From Zygnema cylindricum (lineage: Eukaryota; Streptophyta; Zygnematophyceae; Zygnematales; Zygnemataceae): a stretch of 64,000 bases of DNA. The notes under the pieces were generated by a model. The model was not told the origin of the DNA and searched no databases. It worked only from the letters and a program-made list of their open reading frames with translations. This document shows positions 63,309-64,000 of this stretch, in pieces. The position numbers and the translations under genes are program-made. Position 1 is the first letter of the stretch; every line of letters starts with the position of its first letter. Where the stretch lies: contig JBBHKE010001201.1 in NCBI GenBank assembly GCA_037447655.1, positions 241,299-305,298 on the forward strand, read 5' to 3'.

Positions 63309-64000
63309 GTGATCACTAAGTTTTGTTTTGAGTTACCAAGTTTGTAGTTTAAATTGTAATTTTTTTATTTTTTTTTTTTCCAAACTGCAAGCTCCTTTTC
63401 TTCAAAAAAATGTGATCAATCAAGTGTTTATGAGTTGCAATATTGTTGCCTTTTTTTTCTTTTTTGGTTGTTTAGTTTTTTAGTTTGTTCCTGTTACGAT
63501 GTACGTTACAGTAGCATAATTATAATTAATTTAATTAATACAGTTATAAATATACAGTAACAGAAATTGATTGGCTTGATAGTGTTAGTAACAGATAAGT
63601 CAGAATGGTCAAGTTTAATATAATGAGAGAAAAATACAGCATAAAATTATTTTTGTGGGAATTAGTTAGAATTTTTTCGGAGTTTAGAAACTGATGTTGG
63701 GTAGCATGTCAAACATTTTTATTTTATGTCAAATTAACAAACATCATCTGAAAACCGTACTACAAATTTGGTAGATCCACTGATAGAATACTTTGTGCAG
63801 AGAACTAACATGAAGCAGTAACTGTTGAGTCATTATTTTTGGCTGGTAATTCCCATCTTATGAAAGTATTCAATTAAGGGCGTGTCCCCATGTGTTCAAG
63901 TAAGGGTTTTTTTCCGTCGTTTACACAGAAAATGGGACTTCCTACTTGAAAATATTACGCCGTACGAAAAATGGGCAAAAACTCAAATACATTTTGCGTC
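63309..64000. other. Putative intron, AT-rich, entering a foldback-element end
   Basis: No coding is seen. From about 63885, CCCATGTGTTCAAGTAAGG, TTTTCCGTCGTTTACACAGA and ACGCCGTACG match the outer left-arm sequence at 18383 and 53090, so a further foldback element probably continues past the window. Confidence 0.45.

Overview
This window looks like nuclear DNA of a land plant. The evidence is the spliced 3' exons of a NIP-type aquaporin, plant leucine-rich-repeat exons of exactly 72 bp in phase 2, plant-style Ty1/copia elements and a hAT transposase relic. Gene density is very low and transposons are nested. A LINE group with a restriction-like endonuclease is also present, which is unusual for a seed plant, so a bryophyte, lycophyte or fern seems more likely. 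I cannot name the species. Two N runs (27165-27174 and 38893-39016) are assembly gaps.

Layout. 1-6.6 kb: two ~1.6 kb tandem copies of the 3' end of an LRR/EGF-like/proline-rich gene. Copy 1 is open; copy 2 has one nonsense codon. 6.6-22.8 kb: a decayed copia gag, a repetitive arginine/glutamate-rich reading frame, a dead hAT transposase, and a 3 kb element with ~0.9 kb inverted arms. 22.9-26.9 kb: copia relics and two 72-bp LRR exons. 27.6-31.8 kb: a gag-only LTR element with perfect target-site duplications. 32-38.7 kb: LINE fragments around a truncated copia element. 39.3-40.7 kb: the last three exons of an aquaporin gene. 41.9-52.2 kb: one decayed LINE split by a complete, intact 6.3 kb copia element (42163-48499) and by a 483 bp solo LTR. 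52.9-54.8 kb: a second inverted-arm element. 54.9-59.2 kb: a second gag-only element. 60.4-64 kb: more inverted-arm and MITE sequence, plus a candidate TATA-driven first exon near 63.1 kb.

The most interesting system is the group of related copia-type LTR elements. They share a modular architecture while their sequences have diverged. (1) The primer-binding site matches the anticodon arm of initiator tRNA-Met, not its 3' end, and is itself translated as Val-Met-Gly-Pro inside gag. (2) The gag start codon lies inside the 5' LTR. (3) A long hairpin near the start of the LTR keeps its pairing and loop while its stem sequence changes. (4) A tRNA-like box B lies antisense in the LTR. (5) Five or six GTAC cores are packed into about 50-75 bp upstream of a TATA box. 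Two members of the group have no pol at all: they carry gag fused to a ~215-residue unidentified C-terminal region. I infer that they are mobilised in trans by pol-bearing relatives like the intact copia element in this window.
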